Origin: JARRNE01 sp963824085
GTDB lineage: Bacteria > Pseudomonadota > Gammaproteobacteria > Chromatiales > Chromatiaceae
Assembly: GCA_963824085.1 (NCBI GenBank)
Contig: CAWGNT010000017.1
Span: 248,001 to 312,000 of the forward strand
Length of the DNA stretch: 64,000 bases
Reading direction: 5' to 3'
Both the position numbers and the translations under genes were made by a program. This document shows positions 46,463 through 56,022 of the stretch, one piece after another (the first letter of the stretch is position 1; each line of letters opens with the position of its first letter). The notes under the pieces are model-generated. The model was not told the DNA's origin. It did no database searches and was given only the letters and a program-made list of their open reading frames with translations.

Positions 46463-47536
46463 ATGAGCGACATGAATCGCAGGCGCTTTCTAAAAACCGG
46501 CGGCGCAGTCGTCGCGGCCAGCAGTCTTCCGTTCAGCTTGGTCGAAATCGCTTTCGGCAAATCGGGACCGGAGGATTTCAACTTCGCCTACATTTCGGAT
46601 TCGCACATCACACAGATTAAGGGCAACGAGTTCGTCCGTAACTGGGACCGCGGGCTGATCCGCGCCGTTGCCGAGGCCAATCTGCTCGACCCGCGTCCGG
46701 ACTTTATCTTCTACGGGGGAGACATCGCCCAGCTCGGCAAGCCGGAAGAGATCGATCACGGGCTTGAGATTCTCAGTGGCCTGAAAGGCGATGTGCACTA
46801 TGTCATGGGCGAGCACGACTATTACCTGGACCTCGGCGAGCACTGGCGCAAGCGCCTCGGACCGGAGCATTACAGTTTCGATCACAAGGGCGTCCACTTC
46901 GTGGTCCTGAACAGCATTCTCACTTACCACGACTGGACTTATGACAAGTGGGATGCCCCCATGCGGCGCATGAAAGAAATGGCACGCCTGGACAACCCCC
47001 AGGGTTCGCCCTTCATGGTCGGCGACGAGCAGCGGGAATGGCTGCGCCAGGATCTTGCCAAGGTCAGCAAGGACACCCCGCTCGTGGTGATGTCGCACTC
47101 GCCGCTGCAGAAGATCTACAAAGGCTGGAACTTCTGGACCGATGACGCGGAGCAGGTCCAGGCGCTGCTCAAACCGTTCGACAAGGTGACCGTGCTCTAT
47201 GGTCACGTGCACCAGATCCAGTACAACCAGATCGGCAACATCAGCTTCAACTCTGCCATGGCGACCGCCTGGCCCTGGCCGTACCCCGCAGGCTACAGGC
47301 AGGCGGCGAGCTACATGCCGAAACTCACTGTGCCAATGAACCGCGCCGATCCGTTCTTCGAACGCGATGCGACCGGCTGGCAGTTCATCAACATGTATAC
47401 CGGCGATGTCGATGTGCACTACCTGCTGCCGGACAACCGCAACCGGGTGGTCGCTTTCGACGAGAAGGCCGGTCATCCGGCGGATACCGAATACCAGCTG
47501 GCGGACAACCGGATTCCGCCGCAGGACCACTATTGA
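46463..47536 (+). CDS. Tat-exported metallophosphoesterase
   Basis: 357 aa with a twin-arginine signal (MNRRRFLKTGGAVVAASS). Calcineurin-like metal ligands: ISDSHIT, YGGDIAQ, MSHSPL, YGHVHQIQ. The usual GNHD reads GEHDYY, so the phosphate-orienting Asn is replaced by Glu, which may change or abolish phosphatase activity. Sandwiched between two periplasmic cytochromes, so possibly a redox or assembly role. Confidence 0.82.
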   Translation: MSDMNRRRFLKTGGAVVAASSLPFSLVEIAFGKSGPEDFNFAYISDSHITQIKGNEFVRNWDRGLIRAVAEANLLDPRPDFIFYGGDIAQLGKPEEIDHGLEILSGLKGDVHYVMGEHDYYLDLGEHWRKRLGPEHYSFDHKGVHFVVLNSILTYHDWTYDKWDAPMRRMKEMARLDNPQGSPFMVGDEQREWLRQDLAKVSKDTPLVVMSHSPLQKIYKGWNFWTDDAEQVQALLKPFDKVTVLYGHVHQIQYNQIGNISFNSAMATAWPWPYPAGYRQAASYMPKLTVPMNRADPFFERDATGWQFINMYTGDVDVHYLLPDNRNRVVAFDEKAGHPADTEYQLADNRIPPQDHY

Positions 47537-47556
47537 GAAGGGAAGGAGTTCTGACA

Positions 47557-47964
47557 ATGAAAACCATCACCAAGCCTCATTTGCTGCTCGCTGCCTGCGG
47601 CCTGCTGTGTGCCGGGCCGGCCGTCAGTGATCAGTTTACCAAGGCGGACATGGAACGCTGGCAGGCCGAATTCATGACCTCGGTCGGCAGGGGGGAAAAG
47701 CTGTTCCACGGTGGTCTAAACGCCAAGAACACTGTTTCCTGTGACCAGTGCCACCCGAACGCCACGAATATTCACCCGGAAACCTACCCGAAGTTCCAGC
47801 AACAGCTGGGCAAGACCGCGGTGCTCGGCGAAATGATCAACTGGTGCATCAAGAACCCGCTGGAGAGCGAGGCGCTGGCGCTGGATGATCCTGACATGGT
47901 CGATCTACAGGCCTATATTCACTGGGAACGCCGGGGCGTGGCACTCGAACCAGGTAAGCACTGA
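47557..47964 (+). CDS. Periplasmic monoheme cytochrome c
   Basis: 135 aa: signal peptide (PHLLLAACGLLCAGPAVS), heme site CDQCHPNATNIHPETYPKF, and a C-terminal helix with candidate distal Met in DDPDMVDLQAYIHW. Similar in shape to SoxX-like or thiosulfate-dehydrogenase-partner cytochromes, but no other sox gene is present. Third gene of the peroxidase/phosphoesterase operon and its likely electron partner. Confidence 0.82.
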   Translation: MKTITKPHLLLAACGLLCAGPAVSDQFTKADMERWQAEFMTSVGRGEKLFHGGLNAKNTVSCDQCHPNATNIHPETYPKFQQQLGKTAVLGEMINWCIKNPLESEALALDDPDMVDLQAYIHWERRGVALEPGKH

Positions 47965-47979
47965 CGCGATCCGCAAACC

Positions 47980-48009
47980 AAAAAGTCCGCTTTCAGGCCG
48001 GCTTTTTTT
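47980..48009 (+). terminator. Rho-independent terminator of the cytochrome operon
   Basis: AAAAAGTCCGC, short loop, GCCGGCTTTTTTT: a mostly paired stem with one mismatch, then a seven-T run, 15 bp after the stop. Confidence 0.75.
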
Positions 48010-48179
48010 GTGCCCGCGTACCCGGGGCTCAGCCTGCACAGTTTCTCAGCGTATCTTCGGGGGTGCGGAAACTCTGCAAGGTTTCGTCCAGCCAGTCGAG
48101 CATGCTGACCCAGGACTCGGTATCCTTGTGAAGCTGCGCCTGACCACATGCGTCAACAAGGTTATCGAGCGGATGATGC

Positions 48180-48963
48180 ATGCGCGCAGCCGCTTGGAGC
48201 GACGCCGGTCAAGGCTGGCAAGGGGCTGAGACGCCGCTGCGCCTCTCGGGCTGGAGCCGCGCCCGGCGTGCCGTGGTCCTGCGCCGGCGCGTCCAAAAAG
48301 ACTTGGCCGTCGTCGATGAGAGTGACCCGCAGCAGCTGCGCCTGAGCTTTGCCGGGGTGAGCGATGGGGTCAGCGTCTACGCATGCCCCGTGCCGTTCAC
48401 CTCGCTCCCTGGTGAGATCCGCAGCGTCGCCCAGCATTACCGTGACCGGGCCGAATGCGAGAACCCCTTCGATGAGCTGAAGAACCACTGGGGCTGGGGC
48501 GGGTTCACTACCCGTGACCTCAAGCGCTGTCGGTTCATGGCGCGCCTGACCGCCCTGGTCTATAAGTGGTGGAGCCTGTTCGTGCGTCTCGCCGACCCCA
48601 ACCAGCACACCGAGGCCATCACCAGCCGGCCCCTGTTGCTGCATGCCCCCGCACGGCAAACCCGCCACGGCGGACACAGACCCGCCTGAATCAGCCATAC
48701 CCTCGCCGAGGTGGCCTGCCGCAAGATCGCAAGGTTGTTCAAGACGCTGCGCCAAGCTGCTGAGCAGTTGACTCCTTTCGAGCGTTGGTGCTGCCGTGCT
48801 TTCGCACGCCCTGGTGAAGTGCCTCAACGGGCGGCTGCTGCGACCGCAGGCGCACTTCATCCAACTGCTCGAGGTCGTGGTCGCTGAGGTGCAAGCTCGA
48901 CGTCGCCGCGCTCTGGAACACAGAGCTGTCCCGATGGCGGTGCATCTTCGCATATCAGCTTAG
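48180..48963 (+). pseudogene. DDE transposase remnant, C-terminal part
   Basis: Readable segment VRQKDL-like LRRRVQKDLAVVDESDPQQL, YRDRAECENPFDELKNHWGW, FTTRDLKRCRFMARL, then EAITSRPLLLHA, shifting afterwards to ERWC and LNGRLLRPQAHFIQLLEVV. The element adjoins the right edge of duplication copy B, so a transposition event may have shaped that junction. Family not determined. Confidence 0.65.
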
Positions 48964-49214
48964 GTTGGTCTGCTAGGCTGCAGACTTTGCAAGGACAAGA
49001 CATCGGGGGTGGGGGATGAACGGGTACCTGCGCGTCGGTCGGATTCACCGCAACGACGCAGGGCGCCTTAGGCTGGTTCTTCTATGCAGTACAGTGGACG
49101 CTGTCGGTTTGCCTGCTGTTTAACCAATTGGTTTGGACTTTTGAAGTGGTGTGCAATTCGACAGGTCGCAGTGAATTCAGCAGGTTCTTGTCTGGACGAA
49201 CCCCGCTCCCATGC

Positions 49215-49601
49215 TTACAAATAGACCACCTCGCTCTTGAGCGAGTAGAGAATGCACAAAATTTCGTCCTTCTCCCGCTGATCAACCTTGTTCTGGTCGC
49301 ATGCTTTGAGTACGTCATCGACGACGGCGACGAACTCCGTATCGTTGATATTCATGCCCTTGTGGGCAGAGATCATGTCCTTACCCGTGTAGGTCTCGGG
49401 TCCGCCGAATCCGGCGCAGCACATCTCCGTGACCAGACGCTTCACCTTCTCTGGGTCGCTCGCGGCATAGCGATTGTTAATCAAGGGGTTGCTGATGTGG
49501 TTTTGCCAGATGTCGGCGACGATCGCCTCGATGCCGGGACGGCCGCCCAGGCGGGCGTACAGGGTGTCATCTTGGTGCACCGCTTGTTCGGTAGTGCTCA
49601 T
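49215..49601 (-). CDS. glbN: Group I truncated hemoglobin, copy B
   Basis: Same 128-aa protein as at 3010-3396, downstream of the alkB-like gene on the minus strand. Identical sequence, so dosage and not divergence is the effect of duplication. Confidence 0.85.
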   Translation of the reverse strand: MSTTEQAVHQDDTLYARLGGRPGIEAIVADIWQNHISNPLINNRYAASDPEKVKRLVTEMCCAGFGGPETYTGKDMISAHKGMNINDTEFVAVVDDVLKACDQNKVDQREKDEILCILYSLKSEVVYL

Positions 49602-49639
49602 TGTACTTTCTCCGAATTGAATTGCTGGGGGTACTCTAG

Positions 49640-49668
49640 ACTGCGGCCGGATTTGACCCGGCCGCAGT
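49640..49668 (-). other. Perfect 11-bp hairpin between alkB and hemoglobin (copy B)
   Basis: Mirror of the stem at 2943-2971; same sequence, no T-run. Confidence 0.7.
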
Positions 49669-49696
49669 TACTCCGCTTAAGGCTTACATGCGGTAT

Positions 49697-50998
49697 TTAC
49701 ATGGCATACGACACCTTCATCTGCTTGTCCCTGATCGTGTCCGGGTCAACTTCGTAACCAACCTTTCTGTTGATCTCCTGGGCGATCTTCCTCTCTGCAG
49801 GGCTTGCGAAGTCGCGGTCCCAGATTGCCAGCTTGCGCTTGTAGACCCGGTGCCAGAGCGGCGGGATCAGGGCCAGTACAAACTCGGTGTAGTACCCCCA
49901 GCCCGGATTCGGGGCGCCGTCGGGAGCTTGGCCGACACCGGTGAGCTCCCAGAAATGGGTTTCGCCGCGGTCGTGGTGGTCCGCCTGACGGCCGATCTCG
50001 ATGAAGGCCCAGCTGGTGAAGGCGTTGTCGTTGTCCCAGGAGTGGCGATACTCGATCGGCTCGTCTTTCACGCGGATCAGGCCATAGTGCTCCATGTAGT
50101 TGAGCGCCTCGAGCTCGAGGTTGGAGATCACCCACACGGCTAACATAGCGGCCAGACCGATCAGCAGGCCCTGGGCGCCGCCGCCGACATAGCCCGCACC
50201 GAGGAACAGGGCGACCGTCGGGACGCTCAATAGATACCCACGGATCCAGCGGTTGGACAGCGAGAAAAAGCTCTTACCCTGACGGGCGAGGCGTTTCTTC
50301 TCGGTCAGGACGCCGAAATAGGACTGGCCGATATGCGAGATGATGAAGTGCTTGTACAGGCTGCGTCCGCGCGGTGAGGTCGCCGGGTCGGTGTCTTCGC
50401 CCATCTTGTTGTTCTCAGGGCCCAGCCAGGCGCGGCCGAGCTCGAGGTGATGGTTGTAGACGTGGGCGAAGCAGAAGTGCGCAGCCCCGGAAAGTCCCAT
50501 CATCATGCGGGAGATCAGGAAACTGAACCCCTTGGTATGTGCCAGCTCGTGGCCGAACATGATGCCCAGGCCCTGGTGCATGCCGGCGCCGATCGTGGCG
50601 CCGATCAGCTGCAGCCCGGTGATGCCGCTGGTGTAGGCGATGCTCGCGTCCATCCCGGTCCATCCCGGCAGGGTGAAGCTCATGGTCTCGATGGGCGCGC
50701 CGCTGACGTATTGAAACACCCGCCACGCCAAGGCCAGCTGGAGTCCGATGAAGCTCACCAGCTGCATGTACATCATGGCGTTGAGAACGGGCGCCTTGCC
50801 CGCAGGCTGGCCATCCTTGCCGGTGTAAGCGCCTTTGGTATGGAACGACTGGGACAGGGTGTCCAGTACGATATTCAAGCCGAATATCGCCATGCCCAGC
50901 CAAACCCAGTCGCCGCCGAGCAAGATACCCGCCAGACAGGCGATCACGCCCAGCGGCGTCCAGAGATAGACTAAATGACCGAAAATCAATTTGCGCAT
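49697..50998 (-). CDS. AlkB/XylM-type membrane di-iron hydroxylase, copy B
   Basis: 433 aa, identical to copy A, with all His boxes. The start at 50998 uses the GGAGGAG site. In this copy the gene lies downstream of, and on the same strand as, the response regulator (318 bp gap containing the operator candidate), and a XylA-type reductase lies 5.7 kb upstream on the same strand. This is the native regulatory context. Confidence 0.85.
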   Translation of the reverse strand: MRKLIFGHLVYLWTPLGVIACLAGILLGGDWVWLGMAIFGLNIVLDTLSQSFHTKGAYTGKDGQPAGKAPVLNAMMYMQLVSFIGLQLALAWRVFQYVSGAPIETMSFTLPGWTGMDASIAYTSGITGLQLIGATIGAGMHQGLGIMFGHELAHTKGFSFLISRMMMGLSGAAHFCFAHVYNHHLELGRAWLGPENNKMGEDTDPATSPRGRSLYKHFIISHIGQSYFGVLTEKKRLARQGKSFFSLSNRWIRGYLLSVPTVALFLGAGYVGGGAQGLLIGLAAMLAVWVISNLELEALNYMEHYGLIRVKDEPIEYRHSWDNDNAFTSWAFIEIGRQADHHDRGETHFWELTGVGQAPDGAPNPGWGYYTEFVLALIPPLWHRVYKRKLAIWDRDFASPAERKIAQEINRKVGYEVDPDTIRDKQMKVSYAM

Positions 50999-51111
50999 TT
51001 GCTGCTCCTCCGATTGAAAATCACGTTTCGATTGATTTCTGACAGGACCTTCCACGCTCGCGATGGTCAGGTTGCTGCCATGACAAAATTTTAAGGGAGA
51101 AGCTCGGTGCG

Positions 51112-51133
51112 CAAGTAGCCGTAAAACTACTTG
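51112..51133. promoter_or_regulatory. Inverted-repeat operator candidate upstream of alkB copy B
   Basis: Mirror of 1478-1499: CAAGTAG and CTACTTG arms, motif AGTAGTTTTACG, about 115 bp ahead of the hydroxylase start. Confidence 0.5.
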
Positions 51134-51316
51134 AACGCTCGGCGTGATCTACCGTTGGGGTCAAGCCCGGCGCGCTGTCCGGGATATCAAGGATCGAGGA
51201 TTACCAGTCACCAGCGGGCCGCCCAGACGCCGGGTCGGCCCAGTCCAGAGGACGCGCCTCTATATTTCCCTTCCATCTGCCAGATGAGGGTTCGTTCGCG
51301 CCCAGCCCGGCTTAAT

Positions 51317-51958
51317 TCAGGCGTCGTCCCGACGAGCCAGATCGGCATCGAGTACGAGCTGCATCAGCTCGCCCAAGGTGCGGACATTCAGTTTGTCCAT
51401 GATACTCGCGCGGTAACCCTCGATCGTGCGAACCGAGAGGCCCATGTCGTATGCGATCACCTTGTTCGGTTTACCGTGGCCGAGATGACCTAGAACTTCG
51501 CTCTCGCGCGGCGTTAACTTCGACAGATTTCTATTGAGCAGCTCTCTGTCATCTTCTTTCTCCCAGATGTCGGAGTATTTGGTCAGGGCGCCCTGAATGG
51601 CATCCAGGAGATCCTGGTCATTGAACGGTTTCTGCAGGAATTCGTAGGCGCCCGCTTTCATCGCCCTGACCGTGATCGGGACATCACCGTGGCCAGTAAC
51701 GATGACGATTGGCATGTTGCTGCACGTTTTGTTCAGCCGATCCTGCAGTTCCAGGCCGCTCATCCCCGGCATCCGGATATCCAGAACCAGGCAGCCTCGA
51801 GTGCGCTCGTCGCATTTCGACAGAAACTCCTGAGCGGATTCGTAGGACCTGCCCTCAAGACCCACCTGTTCAACCAGCCAGCAGATCGCATCCCGAACGG
51901 CGGGGTTGTCGTCGACCACATGCACGACGGACCAATCGTTAAGCTTTTGCTTTTTCAC
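51317..51958 (-). CDS. FixJ-family response regulator of the hydroxylase locus
   Basis: 213 aa. The receiver (residues 10-125) carries the Asp pair in HVVDDNP, phospho-acceptor in LVLDIRMPGMSG, and Lys in EFLQKPF. The LuxR HTH (LTPRESEVLGHL; LSVRTIEGYRASIMDKL) is C-terminal. Its start overlaps the kinase end by 20 bp. It lies directly upstream of alkB copy B, so control of the hydroxylase is likely; the motif at 51112 is a candidate target. Confidence 0.88.
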   Translation of the reverse strand: MKKQKLNDWSVVHVVDDNPAVRDAICWLVEQVGLEGRSYESAQEFLSKCDERTRGCLVLDIRMPGMSGLELQDRLNKTCSNMPIVIVTGHGDVPITVRAMKAGAYEFLQKPFNDQDLLDAIQGALTKYSDIWEKEDDRELLNRNLSKLTPRESEVLGHLGHGKPNKVIAYDMGLSVRTIEGYRASIMDKLNVRTLGELMQLVLDADLARRDDA

Positions 51959-54413
51959 CAGAGCTGGATGCGGTCGGTACTGTGAAACGAAATACGGCGC
52001 CCTTTTCCGAATTCTCGGCCAGCCAGAGCCTGCCGCCGTGGGCCTCGACGATACCCTGGCTGATGCTCAGGCCGATCCCCAAGCCCTCCTTTTTTGACGT
52101 AACGAAGGGTTCGAAAAGGCGGTCCGCCATGTCAGCTGGACAGCCGCGGCCCCGGTCACGAATCTCCATGGTAAGCCACCCGTCGCGCTGTTCCTGTGCG
52201 CTCAAGAAAATATGTCGGCGTGTCTCCTCCAGCTCGACAACGGCATCCATCGCGTTACGAACCAGGTTTAGCAAGACCTGTTCAATCTGAATCGCGTCGC
52301 CCATCGTGTTGGAGACGTCGGCTGGGACCTGGTGGTGGAGCTTGACCAGTTTCTGATGTGCCTCGGCGGTGACGAAGTCCACCACCTCTTTGACGACCTT
52401 TGCCATGCAGATGGGTTCACTCCGAATTTCGCCTTTTCGTGAAAAATCGCGCAGGCGGCGAAATATCGCGCTGGCCAATCCAGCTTGCTTGACAATCTGC
52501 TCCAGCCCGTAGCGCACGCGCCCAGGGCTGCAGTCGTCTCCATTAACGATGTGGAGACAGGTCTGTGCATAAGTTGTGATCGCGCAGAGCGGCTGATTGA
52601 GCTCGTGCGCGAGTCCGGAGGTCATTTCGCCCAGGGTGCTGAGCCTGGCGACGTGCGCGAGCTCGGCATGGTGGGCGCGGTTCTTCTCTTCCGCCTCGAT
52701 CAACTCGGTTATGTCGTGGCCCGAAGAGATGAAATGCGTGATGGCGCCACTTTCGTCTTTCAGCGGGCTGATGGTCTTCTGTTCGTAGTACAGGGCGCCG
52801 TTTTTCTTGCGATTGACCAGAGTTCCGCGGTAGACATTTCCCTTGCCGATGACCTCCCACAGTTCGTCGTAATACTTCCGATCGTGCAGGCCTGAGCGCA
52901 GAAAATATGTCTTGTGGCCGATCGCCTCATCGCGCGTGTAGCCGGTAAGTCTTACAAAGGATGGGTTGACGTACTCGATGTAGCGGTTGCGATCGGTGAT
53001 CATGATGGCGTCGGCGGTCCGCTCCAGGGCACCGGACAGCTTTCTCATCAGGGCGTCGGCACGCTCGCGCTGCAGTTCGTTTCCCACCCAGCGAGACATC
53101 AGCTTGATTAACTCGCTGTCCGCAGCGTTGAACGGCCTCTCTCTGGGTGTGTAGTCAAAGAAACACAGAGTTCCCTGCACGCCATCATCGACGCAAAGGC
53201 GGGTGCCGATGTACGACCTGTGACCTGATGACCAGAAGGCTGGGTGATCTTTCCATTTTTCGGAATCAGCGCCTGTCACGGTCAACGGCTCGGCGCAATT
53301 CGAGGCTGTGCCGCAGTAAGTCAGATCAAGCTTGTGTCTGCTGCCAATCGAGTAAGCGGAGTCGCCACCTACGGCCCGCAAGACACTGAGATGGTTACCG
53401 TCGATGCGCGACAGAATCCCGATCGAAAGCCGGAACTGTTCACACCCCAGGACAAGGACCTGGTCCAACTTCTCTTCCAGGCTCAGAGACTCGGATGAGG
53501 TGATCTCGTGAAATTTACGCAGCAAGGCGGCGTGACGGCGAAGCTCCGTCTCGGCGCGTTGGCGCTCTTGCTCTGCCTCCACCCTTGCAGTGACATCCTG
53601 AAGAATCAACATGAAGCCGCGCTGGCCGGTACGGTATGTCAGCGGGGCTAGCGAGACTTCGACGTAGCGGCGCTGGCCGCTCTTGGTATCCAGTTCAAAG
53701 ATCTCGGTGCGTTGGCCTACCGCATCCGCAGAGCAGGCCTCCTGTAGCCTGGTGAGTCGCTGGTGCTCACGGGTGGGGAAAAACTGTACCAGCGGCCGAC
53801 CGAGGAGGCGACGTTCGGTGTTCGCCAGTATGTTCTGCGCCTGGCGATTGAGGGTGACCAGGGTACCGGACAAATCGACTGTAACGACGCCCACCGGCGC
53901 ACGGTCGAGCAGGCGATCGAGATAGTGAGTGGCATCGGGCTGCTGAAATGGCAGTTTCTCCAGCCTGATCTGAGCGGTCGAAAGGATGTTCCGATGCTTC
54001 AGGCGTTGGCGTCTTCGGCTTATCACCTCGCGTAATGTTGCGGGGAGAATGTCAATGTCGTCGGTTGACCAGGCGATGACCTCGTTGCCAAGGAAGGGAC
54101 TGAACATCAGAACACGTTTGAGCTCCTCGCTTGTGGAGGGCGAGGTCAGAATCAATACAGGGATCAGCTTGTCATAGGTATAGATGCGTTGGGCCAGCCG
54201 AACGGCGTCCTCAGAGGTCAACTCCAGCAGCACCGCGTCGAACGGCGCTCTGCCGCTCTCGATGTGTTCGAACAGCTGCTCGGACTCAGCCGGAGCCGTC
54301 AAGGCGAAATCTGGACCAAGCTGTTGGTCGAGTTGTTGCCGAAGCGCCGGATTCCTACCGACGAAGCCGATGTGCCCCATCGGTTCCGCGACGACTTGGG
54401 GGGTCGGCAACAC
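51939..54413 (-). CDS. Multidomain sensor kinase (receiver-like, PAS, GAF, PAS, HisKA, HATPase)
   Basis: 824 aa, no membrane segment seen. The N-terminal ~130 residues are receiver-like (HIGFVGRNPALRQQLD). PAS at ~165-285 ends in GFMLILQDVT; a GAF-like domain ~300-450 includes GTRLCVDDGVQGTLCFFDY; a second PAS ~460-590 ends in FISSGHDITELIEAEE. Phospho-His lies in GLAHELNQPL; ATPase motifs are NLVRNAMDAV and EGLGIGLSISQGIVEAHGG. The layout recalls aromatic-hydrocarbon sensors, where a PAS binds the inducer. Start is GTG 54413 without a clear SD; an ATG at 54380 is an alternative. Confidence 0.87.
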   Translation of the reverse strand: MLPTPQVVAEPMGHIGFVGRNPALRQQLDQQLGPDFALTAPAESEQLFEHIESGRAPFDAVLLELTSEDAVRLAQRIYTYDKLIPVLILTSPSTSEELKRVLMFSPFLGNEVIAWSTDDIDILPATLREVISRRRQRLKHRNILSTAQIRLEKLPFQQPDATHYLDRLLDRAPVGVVTVDLSGTLVTLNRQAQNILANTERRLLGRPLVQFFPTREHQRLTRLQEACSADAVGQRTEIFELDTKSGQRRYVEVSLAPLTYRTGQRGFMLILQDVTARVEAEQERQRAETELRRHAALLRKFHEITSSESLSLEEKLDQVLVLGCEQFRLSIGILSRIDGNHLSVLRAVGGDSAYSIGSRHKLDLTYCGTASNCAEPLTVTGADSEKWKDHPAFWSSGHRSYIGTRLCVDDGVQGTLCFFDYTPRERPFNAADSELIKLMSRWVGNELQRERADALMRKLSGALERTADAIMITDRNRYIEYVNPSFVRLTGYTRDEAIGHKTYFLRSGLHDRKYYDELWEVIGKGNVYRGTLVNRKKNGALYYEQKTISPLKDESGAITHFISSGHDITELIEAEEKNRAHHAELAHVARLSTLGEMTSGLAHELNQPLCAITTYAQTCLHIVNGDDCSPGRVRYGLEQIVKQAGLASAIFRRLRDFSRKGEIRSEPICMAKVVKEVVDFVTAEAHQKLVKLHHQVPADVSNTMGDAIQIEQVLLNLVRNAMDAVVELEETRRHIFLSAQEQRDGWLTMEIRDRGRGCPADMADRLFEPFVTSKKEGLGIGLSISQGIVEAHGGRLWLAENSEKGAVFRFTVPTASSSGEKAKA

Positions 54414-54425
54414 GGCGATAGGGAA

Positions 54426-55694
54426 CTAATCAGCCAGCAACGGCTGGCCAAGAAGTGCCCGCCCTACCCACAACCGCAAGATGTCCGTGGTGGGTGACAT
54501 GAGATGAGATGCCCTGGCGTCTCTCAGCATCCTATGGAGCTTCGAACCCTTACGATATCCAACTCCGCCGGTCAAGGTCATTGCCTCGTTGACCATCGTG
54601 ACCACGCAGTCGGCCACCTCGGCCTTGGAGGCCATGAGCGCTATAAGGGCGTCGGGTTCGCCCGTATCAAAGCTCCGAGCGGCGTGATAGATGAGTTGCC
54701 TGGTGCGCGCCAACGAACTCCACAGCGTGGCTAGGCGTTGCTGCAGCACGGTGGCCTGCGCGAGGTTGGTTCCGGTGTGGCTATGGTACCGGCGTAGCAT
54801 GTGCTTGCGCGCTTCCTCCAGGGCCGAACTGGCAACCCCGAGGAAGGTCCCGCCCATCGCCACTAGAAAATACGGCATGATAACATTGAACGTGTACCAC
54901 ATCTGATCGCCTTCATTACCGAGAAGGTTCTTGCGCGGCACGTTGACGCCCGCTAATTCCATTGAACGCGACGAATTGCCGCGCATTCCCAGCCCGTCCC
55001 AAGGGGAGCCCCATGTGATGCCGGGTGTATCGCCATCGAGAATCACACAGGAGAAGCGGTCCGGAGGGGCATCGGATTCCGCAGCCACTGCGGAGACAAC
55101 ATAGGAGTCGGCGTAGCCACCGTTGGTAACGAATGTCTTCGTGCCCGTAAGGGCGTAATGCTCGCCATCCAAGGCTTCCAGTGAAGTCTGGGGAAGGTAA
55201 AAATGGGCCCCGGTGCCCGCTTCGCTGAGTGACAGCGTGGTGATGTGCCTCCCCGCGCAGATCGGCGTCAGGTAGCGGGCCTGCTGATCGGGCGTGGCAT
55301 TGGCCGCGATGACGGAAGTGCCCACGGAATGCATGCCGAAGCAAATGGCCGTGGAAGCGCACTCCCTTCCGAGCAATTCGCACACTCTCGTCAGCGCGAA
55401 CAGCCCGTATCCCTTGCCACCAAATCGCTCCGGTGCGACAAGGCCGCCGAAGCCGGCCTCCTGCATCGCCCGGAGACCGGTCTCCGGCCACTGCGCACCC
55501 TCGTCGGTTTCGGCGCTTCTTGGGGCTACCACTTCGGTCGCGATCTCCTGAACCTTTGCCAGTACGGTGTTGAGGTCACGGTCAAACGTTCCATAACCCC
55601 TACCACAATCAGTATAGGGCAACGGTATCGTATCCGGGGGCTCCATAGCGGCCCCCGGCTCTTGATGCGCGACTTTGCTCGGTATCTCGCTCAC
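54426..55694 (-). CDS. Acyl-CoA-dehydrogenase-like flavoprotein
   Basis: 422 aa of the ACAD superfamily: N-terminal helical domain (ATEVVAPRSAETDEGAQWP), middle domain LSLSEAGTGAHFYLPQTS and LTGTKTFVTNGGYADSYVV, C-terminal FAD helices (LTLTGGVGYRKGSKLHRMLR). The usual YEGT with the catalytic Glu is replaced by HLMSPTTDILRLWVGR, seen in divergent members and flavin monooxygenase-like relatives. The substrate may therefore not be an acyl-CoA. Between the two small proteins and the kinase on the same strand. Confidence 0.8.
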   Translation of the reverse strand: MSEIPSKVAHQEPGAAMEPPDTIPLPYTDCGRGYGTFDRDLNTVLAKVQEIATEVVAPRSAETDEGAQWPETGLRAMQEAGFGGLVAPERFGGKGYGLFALTRVCELLGRECASTAICFGMHSVGTSVIAANATPDQQARYLTPICAGRHITTLSLSEAGTGAHFYLPQTSLEALDGEHYALTGTKTFVTNGGYADSYVVSAVAAESDAPPDRFSCVILDGDTPGITWGSPWDGLGMRGNSSRSMELAGVNVPRKNLLGNEGDQMWYTFNVIMPYFLVAMGGTFLGVASSALEEARKHMLRRYHSHTGTNLAQATVLQQRLATLWSSLARTRQLIYHAARSFDTGEPDALIALMASKAEVADCVVTMVNEAMTLTGGVGYRKGSKLHRMLRDARASHLMSPTTDILRLWVGRALLGQPLLAD

Positions 55695-55700
55695 CGATTC

Positions 55701-56003
55701 TCAGTGGTGCTCGATCAAAGAGAAGCTACGCACTTTTTCGATTGGTTCTATGCGATTCGCGTGTGTGCCGACCAGGCAGTTTCCGCTGCGATCGCAACCC
55801 CATATGTGGTAGGCCTTGAAATTGTGCAAGTCCTCGGGGAGCTGATCGCGGTGCGGCATCTCCTTCGCCACCAACCGCTCCGCCGCGCCGCCGGCTCTGA
55901 GCTCATCGCGTATGCGGGACAGTTCTTGCTGAAGCTCTGCGGCGCTTTCGCCGTTCCAGTGTCCCACGGTACGGCCGGCATTCGTCTTGATTTCGCTGCT
56001 CAT
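55701..56003 (-). CDS. Small hypothetical protein, 100 aa
   Basis: Starts MSSEIKTNAGRTVGHWNGES; a coiled helical middle (AAELQQELSRIRDELRAGG), then a beta-looking C-terminus NFKAYHIWGCDRSGNCLVGTHANRI with a C-x5-C pair. No family recognised. Six bp before the flavoprotein start, so they are co-translated; it may be its partner or a regulator. Confidence 0.7.
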   Translation of the reverse strand: MSSEIKTNAGRTVGHWNGESAAELQQELSRIRDELRAGGAAERLVAKEMPHRDQLPEDLHNFKAYHIWGCDRSGNCLVGTHANRIEPIEKVRSFSLIEHH

Positions 56004-56022
56004 CGTTTGCAATCCCCCGCAG

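Larger units (their letters stand above)
49039..51597 (-). repeat. Inverted duplication, copy B (alkB-glbN block)
   Basis: Mirror of 1014-3572. Here the block is continuous with the full response regulator and its kinase, so this is the parental locus. Confidence 0.95.

Noticed and set aside
54426..55694. Fatty-acid beta-oxidation acyl-CoA dehydrogenase
   Set aside because: The catalytic YEGT block is not conserved and no other beta-oxidation gene is adjacent, so I kept the general flavoprotein call.
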